A stretch of DNA of 64,000 bases, from the NCBI GenBank assembly GCA_030272155.1, contig CP126203.1, positions 1,922,001-1,986,000 of the forward strand, written 5' to 3'. Below the pieces are notes generated by a model. The model searched no databases and had not been told where the DNA came from. It saw only the letters and a list, made by a program, of their open reading frames with translations. Shown piece after piece: positions 38,612 through 49,908 of this stretch. Both the position numbers and the translations under genes were made by a program. This stretch comes from Tetradesmus obliquus. Its lineage: Eukaryota; Chlorophyta; Chlorophyceae; Sphaeropleales; Scenedesmaceae. The number at the start of each line of letters is the position of its first letter. The first letter of the stretch is position 1.

Positions 38612-41600
38612 ATGGCAAGGTGTTGGGTGTGCATTGTGAAAGTTCTAATACTGGTATAAATAGTCGTAAAATGTTGATTTATCAATTTGAGAGCCTTACG
38701 AATGTCCTGGATGCAGGATGCGGGTTGGCAAGGGTGCCGGTGCATCCCCACTGGAAACTCACTGGTCGGCTAAAAATCACACAGGTCGCTTTTCTCCCGT
38801 ACGTTCCTTCAACCAGCATTTGAGGCCCTTACCTGCCTAGGACCGACACAAGAATGTAAGAGCAGCGGCCTTCGAAGCGTCGCTACAGACGAATTTTCGG
38901 TCCGGCGCGCCGACTCGCGCTTTATGGCAAGGTGTTGGGTGTGCATTGTGAAAGTTAATTTACTGTTGCAAATATTCGTAAAATGTTGATTTATCAATTT
39001 GAGAGCGTTACGAATGTTCCGGATGCAGGATGCGGGTTGGCAAGGGTGCCGGTGCATCCCCACTGGAAATTCACTGGTCGGCTAAAAATCACACAGGTCG
39101 CTTTTCTCCCGTACGTTCCTTCAACCAGCATGTGAGGCCCTTACCTGCCTAGGACCGACACGAGAATGTAAGAGCAGCGGCCTTCGAAGCGTCGCTACAG
39201 ACGAATTTTCGGTCCGGCGCGCCGACTCGCGCTTTATGGCAAGGTGTTGGGTGTGCATTGTGAAAGTTAATTTACTGTTGCAAATATTTTTAAAATGTTG
39301 ATTTATCAATTTTAGAGCCTTACGAATGTCCTGGATGCAGGATGCGGGTTGGCAAGGGTGCCGGTGCATCCCCACTGGAACTCACTGGTCGGCTAAAAAT
39401 CACACAGGTCGCTTTTCTCCCGTACGTTCCTTCCACCAACATGTGAGGCCCTTACCTGCCTAGGACCGACACGAGAATGTAAGAGCAGCGGCCTTCGAAG
39501 CGTCGCTACAGACGAATTTTCGGTCCGGCGCGCCGACTTGCGCTTTATGGCAAGGTGTTGGGTGTGCATTGTGAAAGTTAATTTACTGTTGCAAATATTC
39601 GTAAAATGTTTATTTATCAATTTTAGAGCCTTACGAATATTCCGGATGCAGGATGCGGGTTGGCAAGGGTGCCGGTGCATCCCCACTGGAAATTCACTGG
39701 TCGGCTAAAAATCACACAGGTCGCTTTTCTCCCGTACGTTCCTTCAACCAGCATTTGAGGCCCTTACCTGCCTAGGACCGACACAAGAATAAGAGCAGCG
39801 GCCTTCGAAGCGTCGCTACAGACGAATTTTCGGTCCGGCGCGCCGACTTGTGCTTTATGGCAAGGTGTTGGGTGTGCATTGTGAAAGTTCAAATACTGGT
39901 ATAAAAAGTCTTAAAATGTTGATTTATCAATTTTAGAGCCTTACGAATGTCCTGGATGCAGGATGCGGGTTGGCAAGGGTGCCGGTGCATCCCCACTGGA
40001 AACTCACTGGTCGGCTAAAAATCACACAGGTCGTTTTTCTCCCTTACGTTCTTTCCACCAGCATGTGAGGCCCTTACCTGCCTAGGACCGACTTGAGAAG
40101 GTAAGAGCAGCGGCCTTCGAAGCGTCGCTACAGACGAATTTTCGGTCCGGCGCGCCGACTTGTGCTTTATGGCAAGGTGTTGGGTGTGCATTGTGAAAGT
40201 TCAAATACTGGTATAAATAGTCGTAAAATGTTGATTTATCAATTTGAGAGCCTTACGAATGTCCTGGATGCAGGATGCGGGTTGGCAAGGGTGCCGGTGC
40301 ATCCCCACTGGAAACTCACTGGTCGGCTAAAAATCACACAGGTCGCTTTTCTCCCTTACGTTCTTTCCACCAGCATGTGAGGCCCTTACCTGCCTAGGAC
40401 CGACACGAGAATGTAAGAGCAGCGGCCTTCGAAGCGTCGCTACAGACGAATTTTCGGTCCGGCGCGCCCACTCGCGCTTTATGGCAAGGTGTTGGGTGTG
40501 CATTGTGAAAGTTAATTTACTGTTGCAAATATTCGTAAAATGTTGATTTATCAATTTTAGAACCTTACGAATATTCCGGATGCAGGATGCGGGTTGGCAA
40601 GGGTGCCGGTGCATCCCTACTGGAACTCACTGGTCGGCTAAAAATCACACAGGTCGCTTTTCTCCCGTACGTTCCTTCAACCAGCATTTGAGGCCCTTAC
40701 CTGCCTAGGACCGACACGAGAATGTAAGAGCAGCGGCCTTCGAAGCGTCGCTACAGACGAATTTTCGGTCCGGCGCGCCGACTTGTGCTTTATGGCAAGG
40801 TGTTGGGTGTGCATTGTGAAAGTTCAAATACTGGTATAAATAGTCGTAAAATGTTGATTTATCAATTTTAGAGCCTTACGAATGTCCTGGATGCAGGATG
40901 CGGGTTGGCAAGGGTGCCGGTGCATCCCCACTGGAACTCACTGGTCGGCTAAAAATCACACAGGTCGCTTTTCTCCCGTACGTTCCTTCCACCAACATGT
41001 GAGGCCCTTACCTGCCTAGGACCGACACGAGAATGTAAGAGCAGCGGCCTTCGAAGCGTCGCTACAAACGAATTTTCGGTCCGGCGCGCCGACTTGCGCT
41101 TTATGGCAAGGTGTTGGGTGTGCATTGTGAAAGTTAATTTACTGTTGCAAATATTCGTAAAATGTTTATTTATCAATTTTAGAGCCTTACGAATATTCCG
41201 GATGCAGGATGCGGGTTGGCAAGGGTGCCGGTGCATCCCCACTGGAAATTCACTGGTCGGCTAAAAATCACACAGGTCGCTTTTCTCCCGTACGTTCCTT
41301 CAACCAGCATTTGAGGCCCTTACCTGCCTAGGACCGACACAAGAATAAGAGCAGCGGCCTTCGAAGCGTCGCTACAGACGAATTTTCGGTCCGGCGCGCC
41401 GACTTGTGCTTTATTGCAAGGTGTTGGGTGTGCATTGTGAAAGTTCAAATACTGGTATAAAAAGTCTTAAAATGTTGATTTATCAATTTGAGAGCCTAAC
41501 GAATGTCCTGGATGCAGGATGCGGGTTGGCAAGGGTGCCGGTGCATCCCCACTGGAAACTCACTGGTCGGCTAAAAATCACACAGGTCGCTTTTCTCCCT

Positions 41601-42105
41601 TACGTTCTTTCCACCAGCATGTTAGGCCCTTACCTGCCTAGGACCGACTTGAGAAGGTAAGAGCAGCGGCCTTCGAAGCGTCGCTACAGACGAATTTTCG
41701 GTCCGGCGCGCCGACTTGTGCTTTATGGCAAGGTGTTGGGTGTGCATTGTGAAAGTTCAAATACTGGTATAAATAGTCGTAAAATGTTGATTCATCAGTT
41801 TGAGAGCCTTACGAATGTCCTGGATGCAGGATGCGGGTTGGCAAGGGTGCCGGTGCATCCCCACTGGAAACTCACTGGTCGGCTAAAAATCACACAGGTC
41901 GCTTTTCTCCCTTACGTTCTTTCCACCGGCATGTGAGGCCTTTACCTGCCTAGGACCGACTTGAGAAGGTAAGAGCAGCGGCCTTCGAAGCGTCGCTACA
42001 GACGAATTTTCGGTCCGGCGCGCCGACTTGTGCTTTATGGCAAGGTGTTGGGTGTGCATTGTGAAAGTTCAAATACTGGTATAAATAGTCGTAAAATGTT
42101 GATTT

Positions 42106-42666
42106 TTTTTTTATTTTTTTTTTTTGAAGCAAGAACGTTACAAGGGCGGACCTAAATAACTGTGCACTTGCTCCATAAAAAGATCCATTGAGAGAGTGAG
42201 GCAACCTGTTCCGCACTCACTCCACAGGTCTCTTGTACCAAGAGACGCTGTCACACGATCATGCAGACAGCCCCTTGCGGAGCAGCCCCGAAAGGCATCC
42301 AGGACCTGACCGAGTGCCCAGACTCCACTAAAATCACAGCCGCGCAATGACGTCCTGTGATGTGTGACATACCGTGACTGGCCCTTGAAACAAAATCTGT
42401 CCATGGCGTAACTGTCAGCTATCACTGCATGGTGACTTGTACACCTCTACAAGCTGCACTTTACAGGCAGCATTACGACACCTACACAAGACGCCTATTA
42501 ATAGGTGACGGATTGTCGACACAGACAATCCCCACCTGACTATTCATTGACTCTCCACTTCATGCAAAGCACATCCTGCTACTGACCGAACATACACCTA
42601 TGAGATACGTGGCATTCTGTAGGAAATGACACCACCTCAGGCACACAAAGCCACACACACACAAAC
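42106..42666 (-). mobile_element. Fourth copy of the 12621-type retroposon
   Basis: The target duplication is the same. The T-run is interrupted by an A, and the next copy extends this change. Confidence 0.9.
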
Positions 42667-44857
42667 AAATGTTGATTTATCAATTTTAGAGCCTTACGAA
42701 TGTCCTGGATGCAGGATGCGGGTTGGCAAGGGTGCCGGTGCATCCCCACTGGAAACTCACTGGTCGGCTAAAAATCACACAGGTCGCTTTTCTCCCGTAC
42801 GTTCCTTCAACCAGCATTTGAGGCCCTTACCTGCCTAGGACCGACACAAGAATGTAAGAGCAGCGGCCTTCGAAGCGTCGCTACAGACGAATTTTCGGTC
42901 CGGCGCGCCGACTTGTGCTTTATGGCAAGGTGTTGGGTGTGCATTGTGAAAGTTCAAATACTGGTATAAAAAGTCGTAAAATGTTGATTTATCAATTTTA
43001 GAGCCTTACGAATGTCCTGGATGCAGGATGCGGGTTGGCAAGGGTGCCGGTGCATCCCCACTGGAACTCACTGGTCGGCTAAAAATCACACAGGTCGCTT
43101 TTTTCCCGTACGTTCCTTCAACCAGCATTTTAGGCCCTTACCTGCCTAGGACCGACACGAGAATGTAAGAGCAGCGGCCTTCGAAGCGTCGCTACAGACG
43201 AATTTTCGGTCCGGCGCGCCCACTCGCGCTTTATGGCAAGGTGTTGGGTGTGCATTGTGAAAGTTAATTTACTGTTGCAAATATTCGTAAAATGTTGATT
43301 TATCAATTTTAGAGCCTTACGAATATTCCGGATGCAGGATGCGGGTTGGCAAGGGTGCCGGTGCATCCCCACTGGAACTCACTGGTCGGCTAAAAATCAC
43401 ACAGGTCGCTTTTCTCCCGTACGTTCCTTCAACCAGCATTTGAGGCCCTTACCTGCCTAGGACCGACACGAGAATGTAAGAGCAGCGGCCTTCGAAGCGT
43501 CGCTACAGACGAATTTTCGGTCCGGCGCGCCGACTTGTGCTTTATGGCAAGGTGTTGGGTGTGCATTGTGAAAGTTCAAATACTGGTATAAATAGTCGTA
43601 AAATGTTGATTTATCAATTTTAGAGCCTTACGAATGTCCTGGATGCAGGATGCGGGTTGGCAAGGGTGCCGGTGCATCCCCACTGGAACTCACTGGTCGG
43701 CTAAAAATCACACAGGTCGCTTTTCTCCCGTACGTTCCTTCCACCAACATGTGAGGCCCTTACCTGCCTAGGACCGACACGAGAATGTAAGAGCAGCGGC
43801 CTTCGAAGCGTCGCTACAAACGAATTTTCGGTCCGGCGCGCCGACTTGCGCTTTATGGCAAGGTGTTGGGTGTGCATTGTGAAAGTTAATTTACTGTTGC
43901 AAATATTCGTAAAATGTTTATTTATCAATTTTAGAGCCTTACGAATATTCCGGATGCAGGATGCGGGTTGGCAAGGGTGCCGGTGCATCCCCACTGGAAA
44001 TTCACTGGTCGGCTAAAAATCACACAGGTCGCTTTTCTCCCGTACGTTCCTTCAACCAGCATTTGAGGCCCTTACCTGCCTAGGACCGACACAAGAATAA
44101 GAGCAGCGGCCTTCGAAGCGTCGCTACAGACGAATTTTCGGTCCGGCGCGCCGACTTGTGCTTTATTGCAAGGTGTTGGGTGTGCATTGTGAAAGTTCAA
44201 ATACTGGTATAAAAAGTCTTAAAATGTTGATTTATCAATTTGAGAGCCTAACGAATGTCCTGGATGCAGGATGCGGGTTGGCAAGGGTGCCGGTGCATCC
44301 CCACTGGAAACTCACTGGTCGGCTAAAAATCACACAGGTCGCTTTTCTCCCTTACGTTCTTTCCACCAGCATGTTAGGCCCTTACCTGCCTAGGACCGAC
44401 TTGAGAAGGTAAGAGCAGCGGCCTTCGAAGCGTCGCTACAGACGAATTTTCGGTCCGGCGCGCCGACTTGTGCTTTATGGCAAGGTGTTGGGTGTGCATT
44501 GTGAAAGTTCAAATACTGGTATAAATAGTCGTAAAATGTTGATTCATCAGTTTGAGAGCCTTACGAATGTCCTGGATGCAGGATGCGGGTTGGCAAGGGT
44601 GCCGGTGCATCCCCACTGGAAACTCACTGGTCGGCTAAAAATCACACAGGTCGCTTTTCTCCCTTACGTTCTTTCCACCGGCATGTGAGGCCTTTACCTG
44701 CCTAGGACCGACTTGAGAAGGTAAGAGCAGCGGCCTTCGAAGCGTCGCTACAGACGAATTTTCGGTCCGGCGCGCCGACTTGTGCTTTATGGCAAGGTGT
44801 TGGGTGTGCATTGTGAAAGTTCAAATACTGGTATAAATAGTCGTAAAATGTTGATTT

Positions 44858-45421
44858 TTTTTTATTATTTTTTTTTTTTTGAAGCAAGAACGTTACAAGG
44901 GCGGACCTAAATAACTGTGCACTTGCTCCATAAAAAGATCCATTGAGAGAGTGAGGCAACCTGTTCCGCACTCACTCCACAGGTCTCTTGTACCAAGAGA
45001 CGCTGTCACACGATCATGCAGACAGCCCCTTGCGGAGCAGCCCCGAAAGGCATCCAGGACCTGACCGAGTGCCCAGACTCCACTAAAATCACAGCCGCGC
45101 AATGACGTCCTGTGATGTGTGACATACCGTGACTGGCCCTTGAAACAAAATCTGTCCATGGCGTAACTGTCAGCTATCACTGCATGGTGACTTGTACACC
45201 TCTACAAGCTGCACTTTACAGGCAGCATTACGACACCTACACAAGACGCCTATTAATAGGTGACGGATTGTCGACACAGACAATCCCCACCTGACTATTC
45301 ATTGACTCTCCACTTCATGCAAAGCACATCCTGCTACTGACCGAACATACACCTATGAGATACGTGGCATTCTGTAGGAAATGACACCACCTCAGGCACA
45401 CAAAGCCACACACACACAAAC
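44858..45421 (-). mobile_element. Fifth copy of the 12621-type retroposon
   Basis: The T-run now contains ATTA, three bases longer than in the 42106 copy. This explains the 2752 to 2755 step in offset of the 2.75-kb tandem duplication. Confidence 0.9.
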
Positions 45422-46488
45422 AAATGTTGATTTATCAATTTTAGAGCCTTACGAATGTCCTGGATGCAGGATGCGGGTTGGCAAGGGTGCCGGTGCATCC
45501 CCACTGGAAACTCACTGGTCGGCTAAAAATCACACAGGTCGCTTTTCTCCCGTACGTTCCTTCAACCAGCATTTGAGGCCCTTACCTGCCTAGGACCGAC
45601 ACAAGAATGTAAGAGCAGCGGCCTTCGAAGCGTCGCTACAGACGAATTTTCGGTCCGGCGCGCCGACTTGTGCTTTATGGCAAGGTGTTGGGTGTGCATT
45701 GTGAAAGTTCAAATACTGGTATAAAAAGTCGTAAAATGTTGATTTATCAATTTTAGAGCCTTACGAATGTCCTGGATGCAGGATGCGGGTTGGCAAGGGT
45801 GCCGGTGCATCCCCACTGGAACTCACTGGTCGGCTAAAAATCACACAGGTCGCTTTTTTCCCGTACGTTCCTTCAACCAGCATTTTAGGCCCTTACCTGC
45901 CTAGGACCGACACGAGAATGTAAGAGCAGCGGCCTTCGAAGCGTCGCTACAGACGAATTTTCGGTCCGGCGCGCCGACTCGCGCTTTATGGCAAGGTGTT
46001 GGGTGTGCATTGTGAAAGTTAATTTACTGTTGCAAATATTCGTAAAATGTTGATTTATCAATTTTAGAGCCTTACGAATATTCCGGATGCAGGATGCGGG
46101 TTGGCAAGGGTGCCGGTGCATCCCCACTGGAAACTCACTGGTCGGCTAAAAATCACACAGGTCGCTTTTCTCCCGTACGTTCCTTCAACCAGCATTTGAG
46201 GCCCTTACCTGCCTAGGACCGACACGAGAATGTAAGAGCAGCGGCCTTCGAAGCGTCGCTACAGACGAATTTTCGGTCCGGCGCGCCGACTTGTGCTTTA
46301 TGGCAAGGTGTTGGGTGTGCATTGTGAAAGTTCAAATACTGGTATAAATAGTCGTGAAATGTTGATTTATCAATTTGAGAGCGTTACGAATGTCCTGGAA
46401 GCAGGATGCGGGTTGGCAAGGGTGCCGGTGCATCCCCACTGGAAACTCACTGGTCGGCTAAAAATCACACAGGTCGCTTTTCTCCCTT

Positions 46489-46536
46489 TTTTTTTTTTTT
46501 TTGAAGCAAGAACGTTACAAGGGCTGACCTAAATAA
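46489..46536 (-). mobile_element. Third copy of the 13932-type retroposon tail
   Basis: CTTTTCTCCCTT lies on both sides (46477-46488 and from 46537). As at 13.9 kb, a 14065-type element follows 82 bp downstream. Confidence 0.86.
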
Positions 46537-46618
46537 CTTTTCTCCCTTACGTTCTTTCCACCAGCATGTGAGGCCCTTACCTGCCTAGGACCGACACGAG
46601 AATGTAAGAGCAGCGGCC

Positions 46619-47391
46619 AAGGGCCAGTCACGGTATGTCACACATCACAGGACGTCATTGCGCGACTGTGATTTTAGTGGAGTCTGGGCACTCGGTCAGG
46701 TCCTGGATGCCTTTCGGGGCTGCTCCGCAAGGGGCTGTCTGCATGATCGTGTGACAGCGTCTCTTTTTTTTTTTTTTTTTTTTTTTTTTTGTAGCAAGAA
46801 CGTTACAAGGGCTGACCTAAATAACTGTGCACTTGCTCCATAAAAAGATCCATTGAGAGAGTGAGGCAACCTGTTCCGCACTCACTCCACAGGTCTCTTG
46901 TACCAAGAGACGCTGTCACACGATCATGCAGACAGCCCCTTGCGGAGCAGCCCCGAAAGGCATCCAGGACCTGACCGAGTGCCCAGACTCCACTAAAATC
47001 ACAGTCGCGCAATGACGTCCTGTGATGTGTGACAGACCGTGACTGGCCCTTGAATCAAAATCCGTCCATGGCGTAACTGTCAGCTATCACTGCATGGTGA
47101 CTTGTACACCTCTACAAGCTGCACTTTACAGGCAGCATTACGACACCTACACAAGACGCCTATTAATAGGTGACGGATTGTCGACACAGACAATCCCCAC
47201 CTGACTATTCATTGACTCTCCACTTCATGCAAAGCACATCCTGCTACTCTTGGTACAAGAGACCTGTGGAGTGAGTGCGGAACAGGTTGCCTCACTCTCT
47301 CAATGGATCTTTTTATGGAGCAAGTGCACAGTTATTTAGGTCAGCCCTTGTAACGTTCTTGCTTCCAAAAAAAAAAAAAAAAAAAAAAAAA
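46619..47391 (+). mobile_element. 14065-type retroposon split by a second, opposite retroposon
   Basis: The outer element has the AGAGCAGCGGCC flanks (46607-46618 and from 47392). It runs 46619-46765, breaks inside its own hairpin at GCGTCTCTT, and resumes at CTCTTGGTACAAGAG near 47247 to its poly(A). Confidence 0.88.
46766..47246 (-). mobile_element. Retroposon nested inside a retroposon
   Basis: A minus-strand copy of about 480 bp, with a poly(T) left end followed by GTAGCAAGAACG, lies within the plus-strand element. Only CTCTT is visibly repeated at both junctions, so the target duplication is short or has drifted. Its sequence has CAGCCC and GAATCAAAATCCG, which match the copies at 48484 and 48921 more than the 12621 group. 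Confidence 0.85.
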
Positions 47392-48330
47392 AGAGCAGCG
47401 GCCTTCGAAGCGTCGCTACAGACGAATTTTCGGTCCGGCGCGCCGACTTGTGCTTTATGGCAAGGTGTTGGGTGTGCATTGTGAAAGTTCAAATACTGGT
47501 ATAAAAAGTCGTAAAATGTTGATTTATCAATTTTAGAGCCTAACGAATGTCCTGGATGCAGGATGCGGGTTGGCAAGGGTGCCGGTGCATCCCCACTGGA
47601 ACTCACTGGTCGGCTAAAAATCACACAGGTCGCTTTTCTCCCGTAGGTTCCTTCAACCAGCATTTTAGGCCCTTACCTGCCTAGGACCGACACGAGAATG
47701 TAAGAGCAGCGGCCTTCGAAGCGTCGCTACAGACGAATTTTCGGTCCGGCGCGCCGACTCGCGCTTTATGGCAAGGTGTTGGGTGTGCATTGTGAAAGTT
47801 AATTTACTGTTGCAAATATTCGTAAAATGTTGATTTATCAACTTTAGAGCCTTACGAATATTCCGGATGCAGGATGCGGGTTGGCAAGGGTGCCGGTGCA
47901 TCCCCACTGGAAATTCACTGGTCGGCTAAAAATCACACAGGTCGCTTTTCTCCCGTACGTTCCTTCAACCAGCATTTGAGGCCCTTACCTGCCTAGGACC
48001 GACACAAGAATAAGAGCAGCGGCCTTCGAAGCGTCGCTACAGACGAATTTTCGGTCCGGCGCGCCGACTCGCGCTTTATGGCAAGGTGTTGGGTGTGCAT
48101 TGTGAAAGTTAATTTACTGTTGCAAATATTCGTAAAATGTTGATTTATCAATTTTAGAGCCTTACGAATATTCCGGATGCAGGATGCGGGTTGGCAAGGG
48201 TGCCGGTGCATCCCCACTGGAAACTCACTGGTCGGCTAAAAATCACACAGGTCGCTTTTCTCTCGTACGTTCCTTCCACCAGCATTTGAGGCCCTTACCT
48301 GCCTAGGACCGACACGAGAACGTAAGAGCA

Positions 48331-48383
48331 AGTGCACAGTTATTTAGGTCAGCCCTTGTAACGTTTTTGCTTAAAAAAAAAAA
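48331..48383 (+). mobile_element. Retroposon tail at the right end of the array
   Basis: The tail runs from AAGTGCACAGTTATTTAGG to a diverged TTTTTGCTT plus 11 A. The flanks (AAGAGC left, TTCAGCGGCC right) are satellite, with no clear duplication. This is the last point with satellite on both sides. Confidence 0.75.
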
Positions 48384-48483
48384 GTTCAGCGGCCTTCGAA
48401 GCGTCGCTACACACGACAACCCGTCACCTATTAATAGGCGTCTTGTGTGGATGTCGTAATGCTGCCTGTAAAGTGCAGCTTTT

Positions 48484-48862
48484 TTTTTTTTTTTTTTTTG
48501 AAGCAAGAACGTTACAAGGGCTGACCTAAATAACTGTGCACTTGCTCCATAAAAAGATCCATTGAGAGAGTGAGGCAACCTGTTCCGCACTCACTCCACA
48601 GGTCTCTTGTACCAAGAGACGCTGTCACACGATCATGCAGACAGCCCCTTGCGGAGCAGCCCCGAAAGGCATCCAGGACCTGACCGAGTGCCCAGACTCC
48701 ACTAAACTCACAGTCGCGCAATGACGTCCTGTGATGTGTGACAGACCGTGACTGGCCCTTGAATCAAAATCTGTCCATGGCGTAACTGTCAGCTATCACT
48801 GCATGGTGACTTGTACACCTCTACAAGCTGCACTTTACAGGCAGCATTACGACACCTACACA
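48484..48862 (-). mobile_element. Nested retroposon with 14-bp target-site duplication
   Basis: AAAGTGCAGCTTTT occurs on both sides (48470-48483 and 48863-48876), and the target is itself retroposon sequence. The copy is truncated 5' at GACACCTACACAA. Confidence 0.88.
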
Positions 48863-48920
48863 AAAGTGCAGCTTTTAGAGGTGTGCAAATCACCATGCAG
48901 TGATAGCTGACAGTTACACT

Positions 48921-49908
48921 TTTTTTTTTTTTTTGAAGCAAGAACGTTACAAGGGCGGACCTAAATAACTGTGCACTTGCTCCATAAAAAGATCCATTGA
49001 GAGAATGAGGCAACCTGTTCCGCACTCACTCCACAGGTTTCTTGTACCAAGAGACGCTGTCACACGATCATGCAGACAGCCCCTTGCGGAGCAGCCCCGA
49101 AAGGCATCCAGGACCTGACCGAGTGCCCAGACTCCACTAAAATCACAGTCGCGCAATGACGTCCTGTGATGTGTGACAGACCGTGACTGGCCCTTGAATC
49201 AAAATCCGTCCATGGCGCAACTGTCAGCTATCACTCCATGGCGACTTGCACACCTCTAAAAGCTGCACTTTACAGGCAGCATTACGACACCTACACAAGA
49301 CGCCTATTAATAGGTGACGGATTGTCGACACAGACAATCCCCACCTGACTATTCATGGACTCTTCACTTCATGCAAAGCACATCCTGCTACTGACCGAAC
49401 ACACCCCTATGAGATATGTGGCATTCTGTAGGAAATGACACCACCTCAGGCACACAAAGCCACACACACACAAACTTATCCACACATGCTGCACACATCC
49501 TCGTACTCTGCTACCCACACGCACGCATACATAACGTACTCTGCTACCCACTCACATGCATACATAACGTATCCCGGCCATCAACTTAGCCTTTGCCATA
49601 CTATTTTGCAACACATCACAACGAGGAACGACGGCCACTACTCCAACGAATGCATTGTACACCCTGCCCGAACCGTCAAAACAGACCACCACGCCTCGTA
49701 GACCCGTGCCCAATCCATCCCTCACATGCCAGCCGCGCTGGCCCGAACCTTGATGCGCCCATTTGCGCCCATCCTATACAGTGCTCCCCACTTCTGCTCA
49801 AAGTCAACAAGTTTGATCTCAGGCGACCTTCCCTGCAGCCATGCAAACGGTATCCCACAACCTATCCTAACATCTACTTCCACCCTATCCCACTCCCTCT
49901 GAATTTGC
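48921..49908 (-). mobile_element. Longest retroposon copy (988 bp), probable 3' end of a LINE
   Basis: ACAGTTACACT (11 bp) flanks the copy at 48910-48920 and 49909-49919. On the minus strand it starts in an open frame of at least 62 codons (49908 to the stop at 49722), containing SPEIKLVDFEQKWGALYRMG. It then has about 800 bp without coding sequence, including the GT-rich tract and hairpin, and ends TTGTAACGTTCTTGCTTC plus poly(A). This layout (end of an ORF, 3' UTR, poly(A), target duplication, 5' truncation) is that of a LINE. I do not recognise the ORF end, so the clade is unknown. Confidence 0.8.

Larger units (their letters stand above)
35800..43300 (+). repeat. Large duplication of the 24.5-32.3 kb segment
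   Basis: Unit order in this segment matches 24.5-32.3 kb at offsets of about 11.31 kb, then 11.00 kb, then 10.69 kb and back to 11.00 kb. The steps correspond to gain or loss of single 312-bp units. Shared landmarks are the truncated retroposons at 27576/38575 and the long copies at 31109/42106. Confidence 0.75.
40466..45972 (+). repeat. 2.75-kb tandem duplication
   Basis: A rare palindrome-breaking variant, GGCGCGCCCACTCG, occurs only near 40466 and 43218. The block between them is repeated at an offset of 2752 bp, rising to 2755 after a poly(T) tract difference. Each copy holds a full 560-bp retroposon insertion (42106 and 44858). Confidence 0.88.
1864..48330 (+). repeat. Giant 312-bp satellite array, all units head to tail
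   Basis: The basic unit is 312 bp; examples are 11591-11902 (type B) and 4292-4603 (type A). Nearly every unit opens with GGTCCGGCGCGCCGAC, which contains a 10-bp perfect palindrome and an AscI site. A conserved block follows (GGATGCAGGATGCGGGTTGG), then CCTAGGACCGAC, and the unit closes with GCAGCGGCCTTCGAAGCG. Common size variants are 311 bp (one A lost in CTGGAAACTC) and 309 bp (AAGAATAAGAG instead of AAGAATGTAAGAG). All units point the same way. From the length less inserted retroposons I estimate around 130 units. I see no rRNA, tRNA or snRNA in the unit. Pairs of weak ORFs of 67-100 codons recur on both strands, but only because the unit is repeated and 312 is divisible by 3. Confidence 0.97.

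Noticed and set aside
1807-48217. Dozens of 60-100 codon ORFs on both strands in the array (for example MGMHRHPCQPASC... and MLYGKVLGVHCESS...)
   Set aside because: They are the same two or three chance frames repeated with the satellite. They are broken by ordinary unit variants and lack any domain, signal or start context.
1864-48330. CRISPR-like or rDNA-like array
   Set aside because: Units are 312 bp with no short repeat-spacer pattern; no 5S, 18S or 28S words are present; the context is eukaryotic.
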